NCBI GenBank assembly: GCA_020832405.1
Contig: JAFIET010000002.1
Span: forward strand, 62,001 to 126,000
Reading direction: 5' to 3'
Origin: Balneolales bacterium
GTDB lineage: Bacteria > Bacteroidota > Rhodothermia > Balneolales > Cyclonatronaceae
DNA: 64,000 bases
Made by a program: the position numbers and the translations under genes
In this document: positions 1-10,168 of the stretch, in pieces
Layout: each line of letters begins with the position of its first letter
Position numbering within the stretch: position 1 is the stretch's first letter
Notes under the pieces: model-generated
Database searches by the model: none
Told to the model about the DNA's origin: nothing
The model's input: the letters and a program-made list of their open reading frames with translations, nothing else

Positions 1-1103
1 TGTATGCAATAAAAGCCAACGACAACCCGCATATTCTTTCTCTGATTCAAAAATCCGGTATTGGCTTTGATACCGTAAGTTTCGAGGAAGTGCTGCTGTG
101 CCGGCATTTTACAGATAATCCCCGGCAGATTTTCTACACTGAAAACAGCATGAGCGATGCTGAAATGGATGCTGCCATACAGATGGGCGTAATTCTCAAT
201 ATTGGTTCATTAAAACGACTTGAACGCTTTTGCCGGCACCCTGAAGCGACTGAATGCTGCGTGCGAATTAATCCGGCAATTGGCGACGGGCATCACGCAC
301 GGGTAAACACCGGCGACTCCGAAAGTAAATTCGGAATCCGGATCGGGCAGATTGAAGAAGCAGTAGCACTGGCCAAAAAATACGGCAAACGCATTATCGG
401 TTTGCACGCTCATATTGGCAGCGGTATTAAAGAACCCGAAAACCTGATTGCAGCCATGAAAGTGTTAATAGAGCTCTCAAAGGAGTTTTCTGACCTTACC
501 TTCATAAACTTTGGCGGCGGAATGCCGACCCCTTACCGGAGTTCGGAGAAACCTTTTGATATGGCGCATTTCGGCAGGCTTGCATCTGCGCTTTTTGAAG
601 CTGACCTGAAAGGCCGGCCGGAGGGCTTTCACTATTTGTTTGAGCCCGGCCGCTGGTTTGTAGCTGAAGCCGGGTTTTTACTCACGAAGGTGCAAACCAT
701 CAAAGATCAGCTCGAAACACGTTATCTTGGCACTGATACGGGTATGCATCACCTGATGCGCCCAATTATTTATGATGCCTGGCATGATGTGGTAAACCTC
801 ACCAAAATTGAGCACACGCCAGATCAGCTCTACACAATTTCGGGTAACATATGCGAAAGCGGCGATATTCTGGCCTTCGACCGACTGCTTCCAGAGGCCG
901 AAATGGATGATGTGCTCGCGTTCTGCGATGCCGGAGCCTACGGTATGACGATGGCTTCACAATATAACCGGCGGGCGCTGCCGGCTGAAGCACTGCTTAA
1001 AACCGACGGCACGTTTCAAATAATCAGACCTGCGCAAACGGCAGAAGAAACGGTTGCCGAATTTTTGGATAAATGCAGGTTTACAACTACCATCAATAGC
1101 TGA
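1..1103 (+). CDS. lysA: Diaminopimelate decarboxylase, 5'-truncated by the window edge
   Basis: PLP-dependent decarboxylase that makes L-lysine from meso-diaminopimelate, the last step of lysine synthesis. The reading frame is already open at base 3 and begins with YAIKAN, the PLP-lysine motif of fold-type III (alanine racemase-like) decarboxylases, so only a short N-terminal part is missing. Further on come a glycine-rich phosphate loop (GGGMPTPY), the EPGR motif, and the C-terminal CESGD and AGAYG motifs that supply substrate and dimer-interface residues. The segment GMHHLMRPIIYDAWH resembles LysA better than ornithine or carboxynorspermidine decarboxylases, but those relatives are not fully excluded. 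The stop is at 1101-1103. An 80-base gap separates it from the next gene on the same strand. Confidence 0.85.
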   Translation, partial: YAIKANDNPHILSLIQKSGIGFDTVSFEEVLLCRHFTDNPRQIFYTENSMSDAEMDAAIQMGVILNIGSLKRLERFCRHPEATECCVRINPAIGDGHHARVNTGDSESKFGIRIGQIEEAVALAKKYGKRIIGLHAHIGSGIKEPENLIAAMKVLIELSKEFSDLTFINFGGGMPTPYRSSEKPFDMAHFGRLASALFEADLKGRPEGFHYLFEPGRWFVAEAGFLLTKVQTIKDQLETRYLGTDTGMHHLMRPIIYDAWHDVVNLTKIEHTPDQLYTISGNICESGDILAFDRLLPEAEMDDVLAFCDAGAYGMTMASQYNRRALPAEALLKTDGTFQIIRPAQTAEETVAEFLDKCRFTTTINS

Positions 1104-1183
1104 TTCATCCTAAGCTCCGCAGGCTGGCGGAGTGGTTCATGTACTGTTATATCAACTGAAACAATCCTTAAATCATAAAATGT

Positions 1184-2041
1184 ATGAGCATTCAGAAAAT
1201 TGTAGTTATTGGCGGCGGAACCATGGGCAACGGTATTGCGCATGTTGCTGCACAATCCGGCTTTAACGTAACCCTGGTGGATATCAGCGCTCCTGTACTT
1301 GAGCGTGCTTTAGGCACCATCACAAAAAACCTCACCCGAATGGTTGCCAAAGAAAAGATTACAGAAGCCGGCAAAGACGCTGCGCTCGGGCGGCTTACTA
1401 CATCAACCGATCTTGAAACCGCTGCTGCTGAGGCTGATCTGGTGATCGAAGCTGTAAACGAGAATTTCGACCTGAAAAAAAAGATTTTCAGCACACTCGA
1501 TGCGGTTACCCCCCCGGAAACCATTCTTGCATCTAATACTTCATCCATATCCATCACAAAACTTGCAGGGGTAACAAAACGCCCGGATAAGGTTATTGGC
1601 ATGCACTTCTTTAACCCTGTTCCGGTCATGAAACTGGTTGAAGTTGTTCGCGGGCTTGAAACGAGCGACGAGGTGAACAGTACAATCGAGAAGCTATCCC
1701 GCGATTTCGGGAAAGTTCCGGTTCCTGTAAATGACTCTCCGGGCTTTGTTTCAAATCGGGTACTTATGCCCATGATTAATGAAGCGATATTTTGTGTATA
1801 TGAGGGAGTTGGTACCCCCGAGCATGTGGATGAGGTAATGAAGCTCGGAATGGCGCACCCGATGGGGCCGCTGCGTCTTGCCGATTTTATTGGTCTTGAT
1901 GTCTGCCTCGATATCCTCAACGTGCTTTACGACGGCTTCAGAGACCCAAAATACCGGCCGTGTCCGCTGCTGGTTAAAATGGTAGATGCCGGCAAGCTGG
2001 GAGATAAAACCGGATCTGGTTTTTATTCCTTCAAAAAATAA
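1184..2041 (+). CDS. 3-hydroxybutyryl-CoA dehydrogenase
   Basis: A 285-residue NAD(P)-dependent 3-hydroxyacyl-CoA dehydrogenase. It begins with a Rossmann dinucleotide loop (GGGTMGNGIAHVAAQSG). The catalytic histidine is in HFFNPVP (His141), and the C-terminal all-helical dimerisation domain ends in the family signature GDKTGSGFYSF. Length and single-domain layout match Hbd/PaaH-type enzymes that interconvert acetoacetyl-CoA and 3-hydroxybutyryl-CoA. It stands apart from the beta-oxidation operon at 14-20 kb, which carries its own fused dehydrogenase, so it may serve short-chain (C4) substrates; that is inference. A strong intrinsic terminator follows directly. Confidence 0.9.
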   Translation: MSIQKIVVIGGGTMGNGIAHVAAQSGFNVTLVDISAPVLERALGTITKNLTRMVAKEKITEAGKDAALGRLTTSTDLETAAAEADLVIEAVNENFDLKKKIFSTLDAVTPPETILASNTSSISITKLAGVTKRPDKVIGMHFFNPVPVMKLVEVVRGLETSDEVNSTIEKLSRDFGKVPVPVNDSPGFVSNRVLMPMINEAIFCVYEGVGTPEHVDEVMKLGMAHPMGPLRLADFIGLDVCLDILNVLYDGFRDPKYRPCPLLVKMVDAGKLGDKTGSGFYSFKK

Positions 2042-2059
2042 AAATTAACTGCATCTCAT

Positions 2060-2099
2060 AAAGCCGCTGCTTCAAAAGAAGCAGCGGCTTTAATTTTTA
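2060..2099 (+). terminator. Rho-independent terminator after the 3-hydroxybutyryl-CoA dehydrogenase gene
   Basis: A 14-bp perfect stem (2060-2073 with 2078-2091) closes an AAAA loop and is followed by a T-rich tail. It isolates the upstream gene from the threonine aldolase gene. Confidence 0.85.
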
Positions 2100-2132
2100 A
2101 CCGCTATTATTTCAACATTAAACTCAAAAAAA

Positions 2133-3143
2133 ATGGCTATGATTGATTTGCGAAGTGATACCGTAACCCGGCCAACACCGGAAATGCTTCAGGCTATGAT
2201 AAACGCCCCCGTCGGGGATGATGTGTTCGGTGAGGACCCAACCGTAAACGCTTTTGAAGAAAGAGTCGCAGCCATGTTTGGGCAGCAGGCGGGTCTGTTT
2301 GTGCCAAGCGGTGTGATGGGTAATCAGATTTGTCTGTATGAGCTTACCAATCCCGGTGATGAGATTATACTTGATAACAAAGCTCACATATTTAATTATG
2401 AAGCCTCAACCGCTGCCTGGCTTTCGTCGGTTCAGCTTCGCCCTCTTCAAGGGAAAAACGGAATTCTTGATCCTGAAGCGGTAGAAGCGGCTGTTCGCAC
2501 AAAAAACGACTGGGACCCGCATACGCGCGTAATTGCTGTTGAAAACACTACAAATAAAGGAGGAGGGGCTGTGTATTCGATGCCGGTACTAAAAACACTG
2601 CGCGAAATTGCGGACAGACACGGCCTTTTTCTGCACCTCGATGGTGCCCGAATCTGGAATGCTCTGGCAGAAAACCCGTACAGCGCAGCCGAAATCGGAT
2701 CACTTTTCGATACCATTTCAGTTTGTTTCAGTAAAGGGCTTGGCGCTCCGGTTGGCTCGATGGTTCTCTCAACGGCAGAGCGCATCCGTTCAGCCCGGCG
2801 CACCCGGAAAATGCTCGGCGGAGGTATGCGGCAGACCGGTCTGCTGGCGGCAGCCGCCGCTTACGCGCTGGATCATCATTTTGATAAGCTGAAAACAGAC
2901 AACGAAAGGGCACGAAAACTGGCGCATGTAATTCAGAAAAAAGGCCGTTATGCGGCTGATCCGGAAAACGTATTTACGAATATCCTGCTTTTCGATACAC
3001 CGGGGCCGGCTGAGCAAACCCTCAGTGAACTTGCACAGGCTGGCATAAGTATGACGGCTTTTGGCCCGCAAACCATTAGGGCTGTATTCCACTTTCAGAT
3101 TACAGATGATGAGTTTACACAAGTATGTGATTTTTTTAAATGA
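2133..3143 (+). CDS. ltaE: Low-specificity L-threonine aldolase
   Basis: A 336-residue fold-type I PLP enzyme that cleaves L-threonine and allo-threonine to glycine and acetaldehyde. The N-terminus carries the family hallmark [14 protein letters not shown], followed by [23 protein letters not shown] provides the PLP-contacting Asp. The Schiff-base lysine is Lys201 in [10 protein letters not shown]. The length is typical of bacterial enzymes. The ATG at 2133 is chosen because the conserved N-terminal motif starts within three residues of it. It appears to be a single-gene unit: terminator upstream, and a 144-base gap to the next gene. The acetaldehyde product could feed the aldehyde/alcohol dehydrogenases at 9-11.6 kb, but nothing in the sequence links them directly. 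Confidence 0.92.
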   Translation: MAMIDLRSDTVTRPTPEMLQAMINAPVGDDVFGEDPTVNAFEERVAAMFGQQAGLFVPSGVMGNQICLYELTNPGDEIILDNKAHIFNYEASTAAWLSSVQLRPLQGKNGILDPEAVEAAVRTKNDWDPHTRVIAVENTTNKGGGAVYSMPVLKTLREIADRHGLFLHLDGARIWNALAENPYSAAEIGSLFDTISVCFSKGLGAPVGSMVLSTAERIRSARRTRKMLGGGMRQTGLLAAAAAYALDHHFDKLKTDNERARKLAHVIQKKGRYAADPENVFTNILLFDTPGPAEQTLSELAQAGISMTAFGPQTIRAVFHFQITDDEFTQVCDFFK

Positions 3144-3287
3144 ATCAGTATTTTCAGTTAGTAAAAAATACTTGCAGTATTCGTAGTATATTTTTTAAAT
3201 ATGTTGTGTTGAAAGGTATTCAGCAGCAGATGCAGCATAGAACAAACCCATGTTTTTTTAAAGCAGATTGCCAAAGAAGGATATTTT

Positions 3288-6200
3288 TTGATTACAAGGG
3301 AAATACTTAACCATAGCCCTTTTGGCTTCCTCGAGTGTCGCGTAATCCGCGACAGTACCAAGCGTGTTTCTGATTTTGAAATTGTAAACTATAACCCAAA
3401 ACTGGAGCTCATGCTGGCCAAGCTCAGCATCGGGCTCAATCAAAACCGTATCGGTGCCCTGTTTCCGGGCTTTCATACGCAGGACCGTGAATGGGGGCAG
3501 ATCATCTCGTTTGTAGAGAGCGATAACTTTACACTTGAGATCGAGACTTACTTTGTTACCCTCGACGACTGGGTCCGGCTTTTTGTTTTTAGACAGGCTG
3601 GTGAAGCTGATCTTTTAGGGGTGATGGTTTTCGACACCAATTATGAGCGGAAACGAATTGAAGAAATCGAAGCACTTTTTGAGGCAAGTCTGGATATGCT
3701 TTGCATTTTCGACTCGAATATGCAAATGGTTTATCTGAACACCCAATGGGAAAACTTTACAGGCTACAAACGCTCTGAGCTGTATCATAATCCGTTTCAT
3801 ACTCTTATTCACCCGGTTGATCAGAGAAATACGCTAAAAAAAATTACAAACCTCACTCTTGAAAACTCCCTTACGATAAGAAACCGGATTATCACCAAAA
3901 GTAAAGAAGTAAAGCATTTCGAATGGAAAGCGACTCTTCAGAATGATCGAATCTATTGTGCTGCCCGAGATGTTACTGCCGAAGTGCTTCAGGCAGAAGA
4001 AGTTGAACTGCTTAATAAGCAGCTGAGAAGCATTCTTGACGCTATGCCAAATTATATTTTTGCCAAAGATCAGCAGGGCAGATACCTGATGGCGAATACG
4101 CAGTTCGCAAACTGGTACGGAATAAGTCCGGATGAAATTATCGGAAAATCAGATGTTGACCTTGGCGTTGATCCCAAGCTGAGCCGTAAATTTACGGCGT
4201 TTGATAAAACGGTTATAGAAAACGGCAAACGGGTAACAATGCCTGAAATGTACGAAATGAACCGTACGAGCCAGGAAAAAGGCTGGTTTCAGACCATTAA
4301 AATACCTTACAGACATCCCGGTTTGGGTGAGATGGCAATTCTGGGTATTTCCACCAACGTTACAAGCCTTAAACAGGCAGAACTGAGTTTAAAGGAAAAA
4401 ACCCTCCAATATGATCTGGCACTAAAAGGCACGAAAGACGGAATCTGGGATTGGGAACTGTTTTCAGGCCGTATGTTTTTTTCGCCCCGATGGAAAAAGC
4501 AGCTTGGATATGCAGAAGAAGAGCTCTCTGCTACGATTGATGCTTTCGTGGATCAGTTACATCCTGATGATAAAGCATTTGTGCTTGGCTACCTTGAGAA
4601 ATTCGTTTGTGGCGATGAGGCAAATTTTGATATCGAATACCGGATGCGCCACAAACACGGCTATTACCGTTGGATTAACGGCCGGGCCGCAGCTATCAGG
4701 GATGCAAGCGGCAGAGCTGTCCGAATTGCAGGGTCAAATGCTGATATAACCCAGCGAAAGCAGGCTGAAAAAGACCTGCTGCGCCTCAAACAGATATTGG
4801 TTGAGACCAACAGGATTGCCCGTATCGGAAGCTGGGAGTATGTACCCGTAACCGATACCCTGATCTGGACAGAGGTTTGCTATCTTATTCACGATCTTGA
4901 ACCGCATGCTATCGGCGAACTGTCTCTAAAAGATGCCAACAGTTTCTGCCATCCTGAATTCAGAAACACGTTCGATTCAGCTTTTCAGGATTTGCTGGAA
5001 AAGGGCAAAAGCTACGATCTTGAAATTCAGATTTTAACAGCGGCAGGGCGGCGTGTTTGGGTAAGAACTATTGGTCAGGCAGAGATACAGGCTGGCAAAC
5101 CGGTACGTCTTTTTGGTTCCGTTCAGGATATTGATGAGCGTAAGCGTAACAGAGATGAACTTGCAAAAACAAGAACAAGGCTTAGTAACATTCTGGCAGA
5201 TATGTCGGATGTTGTTTATAGCTTTGATTTGAAAGAAAAAAAACTCCTTTTTATCACACCCTCTGTAGAGCAGCTTTACGGTTTCCCGAAAGAGCGGTTG
5301 TTTGAGGATGTAAATGTATGGCGGGCACACACCCACCCTGATGATCTGCACGCTTTTGATCAGCTTTCTAAAGTCCTCACAGAAGGGGTCGATTCCGAAA
5401 TGGAGTACCGGATAATCGATTCGGAAGGCAGGGTGAAATGGGTGAGAAACCGTACCAAGGTTGTTTATGATGATGATCAAAACAAAGCAAGGCTCGACGG
5501 TTTCAAGATTGATATCACCAACCAGAAAAATGCGGAAATAGAGGTTGCCGAATACTCACGCATGCTTAAAACACTGTTCGATATCGTTCAGGTTTTCATC
5601 AGTGTGGAACGGCAGCAGCTTGATGAAACCATTCAGGATGCCCTCATTTCCATTGCAGATCTCGTAGAGGCAGACCGCGTGTACATCTTCGATTTTAATG
5701 AATCACATACCGAAATGTCTATGCGGTACGAGTGGTGCAAAGCCGGTATCGTTTCAACGGTTCAGCTTTATACAGCTTATGATATTTCAAATATTCCGGA
5801 AATAGGTGAAAAAATAACGAAACACCAGAATGTTGATATTTCTGATGTTTCTGAGATGAAAGACGGGGCTTATAAAAAGCTATTAGAGTACGACAAGGTG
5901 AAGAGCATTTTCTGCTCCCCCATGGTTGATAATGGCGTGGTTGTCGGCTTTACAGGCTTTGAAACGGTGAGTGAGCTGAAGCACTTTTCTTTAAATGAAA
6001 AAGATTTACTTCGGGTATTTGCCAAGGTGCTCGTGAGTCTGAAGCAACGGATGCTTCTTGAAGAAACCCTCGAAAAGGCAAGAAACAAAGCCGAAGAAGC
6101 ATCTAAAGCAAAGTCAATGTTCCTTGCAAACATGAGCCACGAAATCCGTACCCCGCTCAATGGGGTAATAGGGTTTTCGGAGCTGCTTGCATCAACTTCG

Positions 6201-7715
6201 CTGGATGAATTACAGGGGCAGTACCTGGAGTACGTGCTTACTTCTGGAAGGTCGCTCATGAATATCATCAATGATATTTTGGATTTTTCCAAAATTGAGG
6301 CCGGAAAACTCGAAATCGAGTATATACCTACAAATATCCGCAAGCTTGTTGAAGAAACAGCGGATATAATCAGTTATCAGGCTACCGCCCGTAATATCGA
6401 AGTTATTCTTGATATCGGGCTTGACGTTTCGGATACTATTCTTACAGACTCAATCCGGCTGAAGCAGGTTTTGCTTAACCTGATGAACAATGCCGTTAAA
6501 TTTACTGAGAAAGGCACTGTAACGATCCGTTTGTCGGAGCAACGCCTGAGCCCGGGCCGAAGCCGGTTTTTGTTTGAAGTGCAGGATACCGGCATCGGAA
6601 TTCACCCGGACCGCCAGCAGCGTCTCTTTAAAGCTTTTTCGCAGGCTGATAATTCAGATACCAGAAAGTACGGCGGCACCGGTCTCGGGCTTGCGATTTC
6701 GGCTTCCATCATTAATAAACTGGGGTCAAAAATTAACCTGCGCAGCAAGCCGGGCAAGGGTAGTTTATTTAGCTTCACGCTCGTTAGTAATGTTGTGCTC
6801 AACGAGGAAGCAGATATTACCGAACGAATCATGCAGAAGCAAAACGCTGGTTCGGAAATCGGTAAAACCATAAAAATCCTTATCTATGAGCCCTGTGAAG
6901 CGCAAGCTGATCTTATGAAGCTGATGATCCAAAAACTTGGATTTGTTTGTGAAATTTGCAGTTCAGTTACTCAAGTGCAGCATATACTGGAAACCAGCCG
7001 GTTGGAAAATATTGCGATGATTTCACTGAACCCCAATCAGCAATTCGAAATTGATGCCATTTTTAAATGCTGCACGGCTGCAGCAAACACACATCCCGTC
7101 GTATTTGCCTACAGTCCGTCGCACCGGGCACGGCTCAGCTCCCTTTTTAGCCGGTTGAGTAAGAATCAGTATATTACTTTGTCAAAACCGGTGAAATGGC
7201 ATCAGCTGCGGGAGGTACTGGCCGAAGCTTCAAAGCAGGCTGAAAATAATCAGCATCGAAATACGGCAGTGTCCACACCTCAGGAATCAGGGCTGAAGCA
7301 AGAGTCGCCGCCGGCCGTTGAAAAGAAAGAACTGAAGCGGGTACTCGTTGCCGAAGATGTGCCGCTGAACCTTACCCTGATTAAAACAGTTTTAAGAAAA
7401 TTGCTGGGTGATGTTCACATCATAGAGGCTGTTAATGGTCAGCAGGCAGTTGAATTAACGATGCGGGTGAAACCTGATTTTATTATCATGGATATTCAGA
7501 TGCCGGTGATGAGCGGCATCGACGCTACAAAAGAAATCCGCAGCATGGGTGAAGATTTCAGTGCAATTCCAATAATTGCGCTTACAGCCGGTGTTGCCAA
7601 AGAGGAAAAACAGCGTTGTTTCGATTCCGGCATGTCCGGTTTTCTTTCAAAACCACTGCGTACTACCCTTTTGAAAGAAACCCTCGAAAACCTGGGGCTT
7701 TTATCGAAGGTATAA
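3288..7715 (+). CDS. Multi-PAS/GAF hybrid sensor histidine kinase with receiver domain
   Basis: A 1475-residue hybrid kinase with no clear transmembrane segment, so probably cytoplasmic. Order of domains, with rough positions: a PAS-like start (1-110), five PAS domains (about 118-235, 240-360, 370-495, 500-625, 630-755), GAF (765-925), HisKA with phospho-accepting His951 in MSHEIRTPLNG, HATPase_c (N box NLMNNAVKF, DTGIGI, GGTGLGLAIS), a degenerate receiver without the phospho-Asp (about 1200-1310), and a complete C-terminal receiver with Asp1402 in IIMDIQMPVMSG. The start is TTG: an AAGAAGG-like ribosome site lies 6-7 bases upstream of 3288 and no in-frame ATG fits. A FIST sensor protein follows after 86 bases, probably in the same transcription unit. 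Confidence 0.9.
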   Translation: MITREILNHSPFGFLECRVIRDSTKRVSDFEIVNYNPKLELMLAKLSIGLNQNRIGALFPGFHTQDREWGQIISFVESDNFTLEIETYFVTLDDWVRLFVFRQAGEADLLGVMVFDTNYERKRIEEIEALFEASLDMLCIFDSNMQMVYLNTQWENFTGYKRSELYHNPFHTLIHPVDQRNTLKKITNLTLENSLTIRNRIITKSKEVKHFEWKATLQNDRIYCAARDVTAEVLQAEEVELLNKQLRSILDAMPNYIFAKDQQGRYLMANTQFANWYGISPDEIIGKSDVDLGVDPKLSRKFTAFDKTVIENGKRVTMPEMYEMNRTSQEKGWFQTIKIPYRHPGLGEMAILGISTNVTSLKQAELSLKEKTLQYDLALKGTKDGIWDWELFSGRMFFSPRWKKQLGYAEEELSATIDAFVDQLHPDDKAFVLGYLEKFVCGDEANFDIEYRMRHKHGYYRWINGRAAAIRDASGRAVRIAGSNADITQRKQAEKDLLRLKQILVETNRIARIGSWEYVPVTDTLIWTEVCYLIHDLEPHAIGELSLKDANSFCHPEFRNTFDSAFQDLLEKGKSYDLEIQILTAAGRRVWVRTIGQAEIQAGKPVRLFGSVQDIDERKRNRDELAKTRTRLSNILADMSDVVYSFDLKEKKLLFITPSVEQLYGFPKERLFEDVNVWRAHTHPDDLHAFDQLSKVLTEGVDSEMEYRIIDSEGRVKWVRNRTKVVYDDDQNKARLDGFKIDITNQKNAEIEVAEYSRMLKTLFDIVQVFISVERQQLDETIQDALISIADLVEADRVYIFDFNESHTEMSMRYEWCKAGIVSTVQLYTAYDISNIPEIGEKITKHQNVDISDVSEMKDGAYKKLLEYDKVKSIFCSPMVDNGVVVGFTGFETVSELKHFSLNEKDLLRVFAKVLVSLKQRMLLEETLEKARNKAEEASKAKSMFLANMSHEIRTPLNGVIGFSELLASTSLDELQGQYLEYVLTSGRSLMNIINDILDFSKIEAGKLEIEYIPTNIRKLVEETADIISYQATARNIEVILDIGLDVSDTILTDSIRLKQVLLNLMNNAVKFTEKGTVTIRLSEQRLSPGRSRFLFEVQDTGIGIHPDRQQRLFKAFSQADNSDTRKYGGTGLGLAISASIINKLGSKINLRSKPGKGSLFSFTLVSNVVLNEEADITERIMQKQNAGSEIGKTIKILIYEPCEAQADLMKLMIQKLGFVCEICSSVTQVQHILETSRLENIAMISLNPNQQFEIDAIFKCCTAAANTHPVVFAYSPSHRARLSSLFSRLSKNQYITLSKPVKWHQLREVLAEASKQAENNQHRNTAVSTPQESGLKQESPPAVEKKELKRVLVAEDVPLNLTLIKTVLRKLLGDVHIIEAVNGQQAVELTMRVKPDFIIMDIQMPVMSGIDATKEIRSMGEDFSAIPIIALTAGVAKEEKQRCFDSGMSGFLSKPLRTTLLKETLENLGLLSKV

Positions 7716-7804
7716 GCCAATTGGTCGAAAAACAGTTGGGAAATGAATCATTCTGTCCCTACTTTCTGTTTTAAAAATAACGTATTTAAATTAATGATAT
7801 CTTG

Positions 7805-8911
7805 ATGAAACCATGCTATTATTCCGATTTTGGTAATGTTGATAAGGCCGTAATGGAAATTAATGCAGCCGGGAGCTGTGCAACTGCCTTAATCTTAATT
7901 TCAGAAACACATCGAAAAGAGACAGATCAGATAAAAGCTTTTTTTGAAAAACTGGAAAAGCCCTTTTTTGGAGCGTTTTTTCCCGGTTTAATTTCAGGAT
8001 CGAAGCGCAAAGAAGCCGGTTTCGTTGTGATCCCTCTGCCTGAACCTGTGTTTACAATGGCTATTCCCTTCGGTTTGGCAGAATCGGAGTATGATGCGCT
8101 GCTTGATCGCTTTACAGCCGAAGCGGGCCCCGGAATCCGGACTGTTTTTTGTTTTGTGGATGCTATGGGGCAGGGTAAGCCTGAAAGTGTTTCTTTTTTG
8201 TACAATTATTTCGGAATCGGGGTAAACTACCTTGGTGGTGGCGCAGGTTCACTTTCTTTTGAATCATTTCCCTGTGTTTTCAATGAGCAGGGGATGTATG
8301 CAAACGCAGCCATGATCGGGCTTTCATCACTGTCTGTTGCTATTGGGGTAGAACACGGCTGGCGGCCGGTTTCCGAGCCGCTTAAAGTGACCAAAGCGAC
8401 CGGAAACATGCTCGAGGAGCTTGAGTGGAAACCTGCTTACCAAGTGTACCGGGAGCTGGTTGAAAAACACTCCGGTTTAAAGTTTACTGACGATAACTTT
8501 TTTGATATTGCTAAATCATATCCCTTCGGAATGGTTAAGATTGATTCAGAAATGGTAATTAGGGATCCTATTCAGGTTGTCGGAAATAAGATTCATGTAG
8601 TTGATGAAGTACCTGAGGGCGAGTATGTAAGCCTGATGCACGGCAATATGACATCTCTGTTAGAGGGAGCGCGAGCAGCAAGAAATAAATCAGCCCTTCA
8701 AAACAGCAGCTCTGAGGGCCAATTTTCATTTTTGTTCAGTATCGACTGTATATCCCGCTCACTATATATGGGCGATGATTTTGATGCCGAGCTTAGCATC
8801 ATAGCAGGAGATGGTGAAGTGAATGGCGCACTCACTATCGGCGAAATAGCCAATTCCGGGGAATTATTTCTCGAAATTTACAACAAGACAGTTGTGGTCT
8901 GCCGCTGGTAG
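7805..8911 (+). CDS. FIST N/C domain sensor protein
   Basis: About 368 residues matching the FIST (F-box and intracellular signal transduction) architecture: an N-terminal domain to about residue 180 with the GGGAGSLSFE turn, then a C-terminal domain including VTKATGNMLEELEWKPAYQVY and a late SxxCxxR-like SIDCISRSLYMG segment. FIST proteins are thought to bind small ligands and usually sit beside, or are fused to, signalling domains. Here the gene lies directly downstream of the multi-PAS kinase, so it may supply a ligand input to that kinase; that is inference. A TTG three bases before the ATG is an alternative start. No good Shine-Dalgarno is visible, and ATG is preferred. A strong terminator follows. 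Confidence 0.85.
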   Translation: MKPCYYSDFGNVDKAVMEINAAGSCATALILISETHRKETDQIKAFFEKLEKPFFGAFFPGLISGSKRKEAGFVVIPLPEPVFTMAIPFGLAESEYDALLDRFTAEAGPGIRTVFCFVDAMGQGKPESVSFLYNYFGIGVNYLGGGAGSLSFESFPCVFNEQGMYANAAMIGLSSLSVAIGVEHGWRPVSEPLKVTKATGNMLEELEWKPAYQVYRELVEKHSGLKFTDDNFFDIAKSYPFGMVKIDSEMVIRDPIQVVGNKIHVVDEVPEGEYVSLMHGNMTSLLEGARAARNKSALQNSSSEGQFSFLFSIDCISRSLYMGDDFDAELSIIAGDGEVNGALTIGEIANSGELFLEIYNKTVVVCRW

Positions 8912-8934
8912 CAGTAAACTGAATTCCGGGATAA

Positions 8935-8967
8935 GCTGCACAGTTGTTAAACTGTGCAGCTTTTTTT
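8935..8967 (+). terminator. Rho-independent terminator after the FIST gene
   Basis: An 11-bp perfect stem (8935-8945 with 8950-8960) and a run of seven T. It ends the kinase/FIST unit just before the convergent alcohol dehydrogenase gene. Confidence 0.88.
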
Positions 8968-8974
8968 ATGACGC

Positions 8975-10168
8975 TCAGCTGGCAACAAGCGCATCACCAT
9001 AAGCATGCCGGTAAATTTGTTCAGCGTCAAGTGCAGTTACCGGGCGGGGGTTATTATCCATGAGCCGTTTGATTCCCGCCGCTGACTGAGCCATTCCGGG
9101 TATGGCAAGTTCGGGAATATTCACTCTGTGCAGCCCTTCAGGAATGCCAATATCCCTTGATAGCTGTTTTATATAACGTATCAGGGCATCGGCACCGGAA
9201 GGAGCGTCTTCTGTTTCTATTATACCGGTAATGCGGGCAAGTTCATGGTAGCGCCCGGCACAAGCGGGTTTATTAAACTGCATTACATACGGAAGCAGCA
9301 TGCTGTTGGCCACTCCATGAGGTACATCATAAAGCCCTCCAAGAGGGTAAGCAAGCGCATGAACAGCCGCTACACCTGCGTTTGTAAAAGCGATGCCGGC
9401 ATAAAAACTGCCAAGCAACATAAAATGTCGTGCATCTTGCTGCAAGCCGCTTAAAACAGCCGTTTTCAGGTACGGGATAATGAACCGCACTGCTTCTCGC
9501 GCAAAACTGTCTGAGAAAGCATTTGCCCGTGTTGAGGTGTAGGCTTCGATAGCGTGTGTGAGGGCATCCATACCGCTGCCAGCAGTAACCAAAGCGGGCA
9601 TACGCAGCGATAAGTGAGCATCGAGCAGAGCAACTTCCGGAATAAGGTGCCTGGAAACAACGGCTTTCTTTATCCCGTCGGAGTCGTCGGTAAATACTGC
9701 AATCGGGCTTACTTCACTTCCCGTTCCGGCTGTAGTAGGAATGGCAATAAGCGGGATTCCTTTGGTTCGAACGGCATCAGGGAACAGATAGCTAACGGCT
9801 TCTCCGCCCTGATGTACCATCACGGAAAGCAATTTAGCAATATCCATCGGGCTTCCGCCACCCAGTGCAACAATCAGATCGGGCCGGAAATCCTTCACCC
9901 GACCGTATAATTTATCAACGAGGCCGGTAGATGGTTCTTTGCTTATTCCTGATTCGATTAATAGTTCAAGCTGGTTGCCCTTCAGTGATTTTACAACAAC
10001 ATCGAGAATTCCGCTTTGTACAATTCCTGTATCGGTAACGATGAGAAGGCGTTTTGCACCGCTTCTTGCAGCAAGCACAGGCAGTTCGCTAAGGGCACCG
10101 GGCCATGCATAAAGTTCAGGTATTCGGTAGGTTTGGAGAGGTTTCATGGTAATATCATTAGAGTACAT
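8975..10168 (-). CDS. Iron-containing alcohol dehydrogenase
   Basis: A 397-residue group III (Fe-dependent) alcohol dehydrogenase that reduces aldehydes to alcohols with NAD(P)H. The N-terminal Rossmann-like half contains ALGGGSPMDIAK and IPTTAGTGSEVSPIAVFTD. The metal-binding half carries the conserved GMDALTHAIEAYTS and DVPHGVANSMLLP histidine motifs. The start codon overlaps the stop of the upstream aldehyde dehydrogenase in a TGATG arrangement, which supports translational coupling and the 10168 start. A Met at 10147 is a weaker alternative. Together the two genes equal a bifunctional AdhE split in two. The ethanol/acetaldehyde substrate is inferred; other short aldehydes are possible. 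Confidence 0.9.
   Translation of the reverse strand: MYSNDITMKPLQTYRIPELYAWPGALSELPVLAARSGAKRLLIVTDTGIVQSGILDVVVKSLKGNQLELLIESGISKEPSTGLVDKLYGRVKDFRPDLIVALGGGSPMDIAKLLSVMVHQGGEAVSYLFPDAVRTKGIPLIAIPTTAGTGSEVSPIAVFTDDSDGIKKAVVSRHLIPEVALLDAHLSLRMPALVTAGSGMDALTHAIEAYTSTRANAFSDSFAREAVRFIIPYLKTAVLSGLQQDARHFMLLGSFYAGIAFTNAGVAAVHALAYPLGGLYDVPHGVANSMLLPYVMQFNKPACAGRYHELARITGIIETEDAPSGADALIRYIKQLSRDIGIPEGLHRVNIPELAIPGMAQSAAGIKRLMDNNPRPVTALDAEQIYRHAYGDALVAS

Noticed and set aside
1115-1132. CTCCGC/GCGGAG stem after lysA as a terminator
   Set aside because: The stem is only six pairs and is followed by TGGTTCAT, with no T-tract.
3160-3200. AATACT/AGTATT hairpin after the threonine aldolase gene as a terminator
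   Set aside because: Weak AT-only stem with a broken tail; it could function, but the evidence is too thin.
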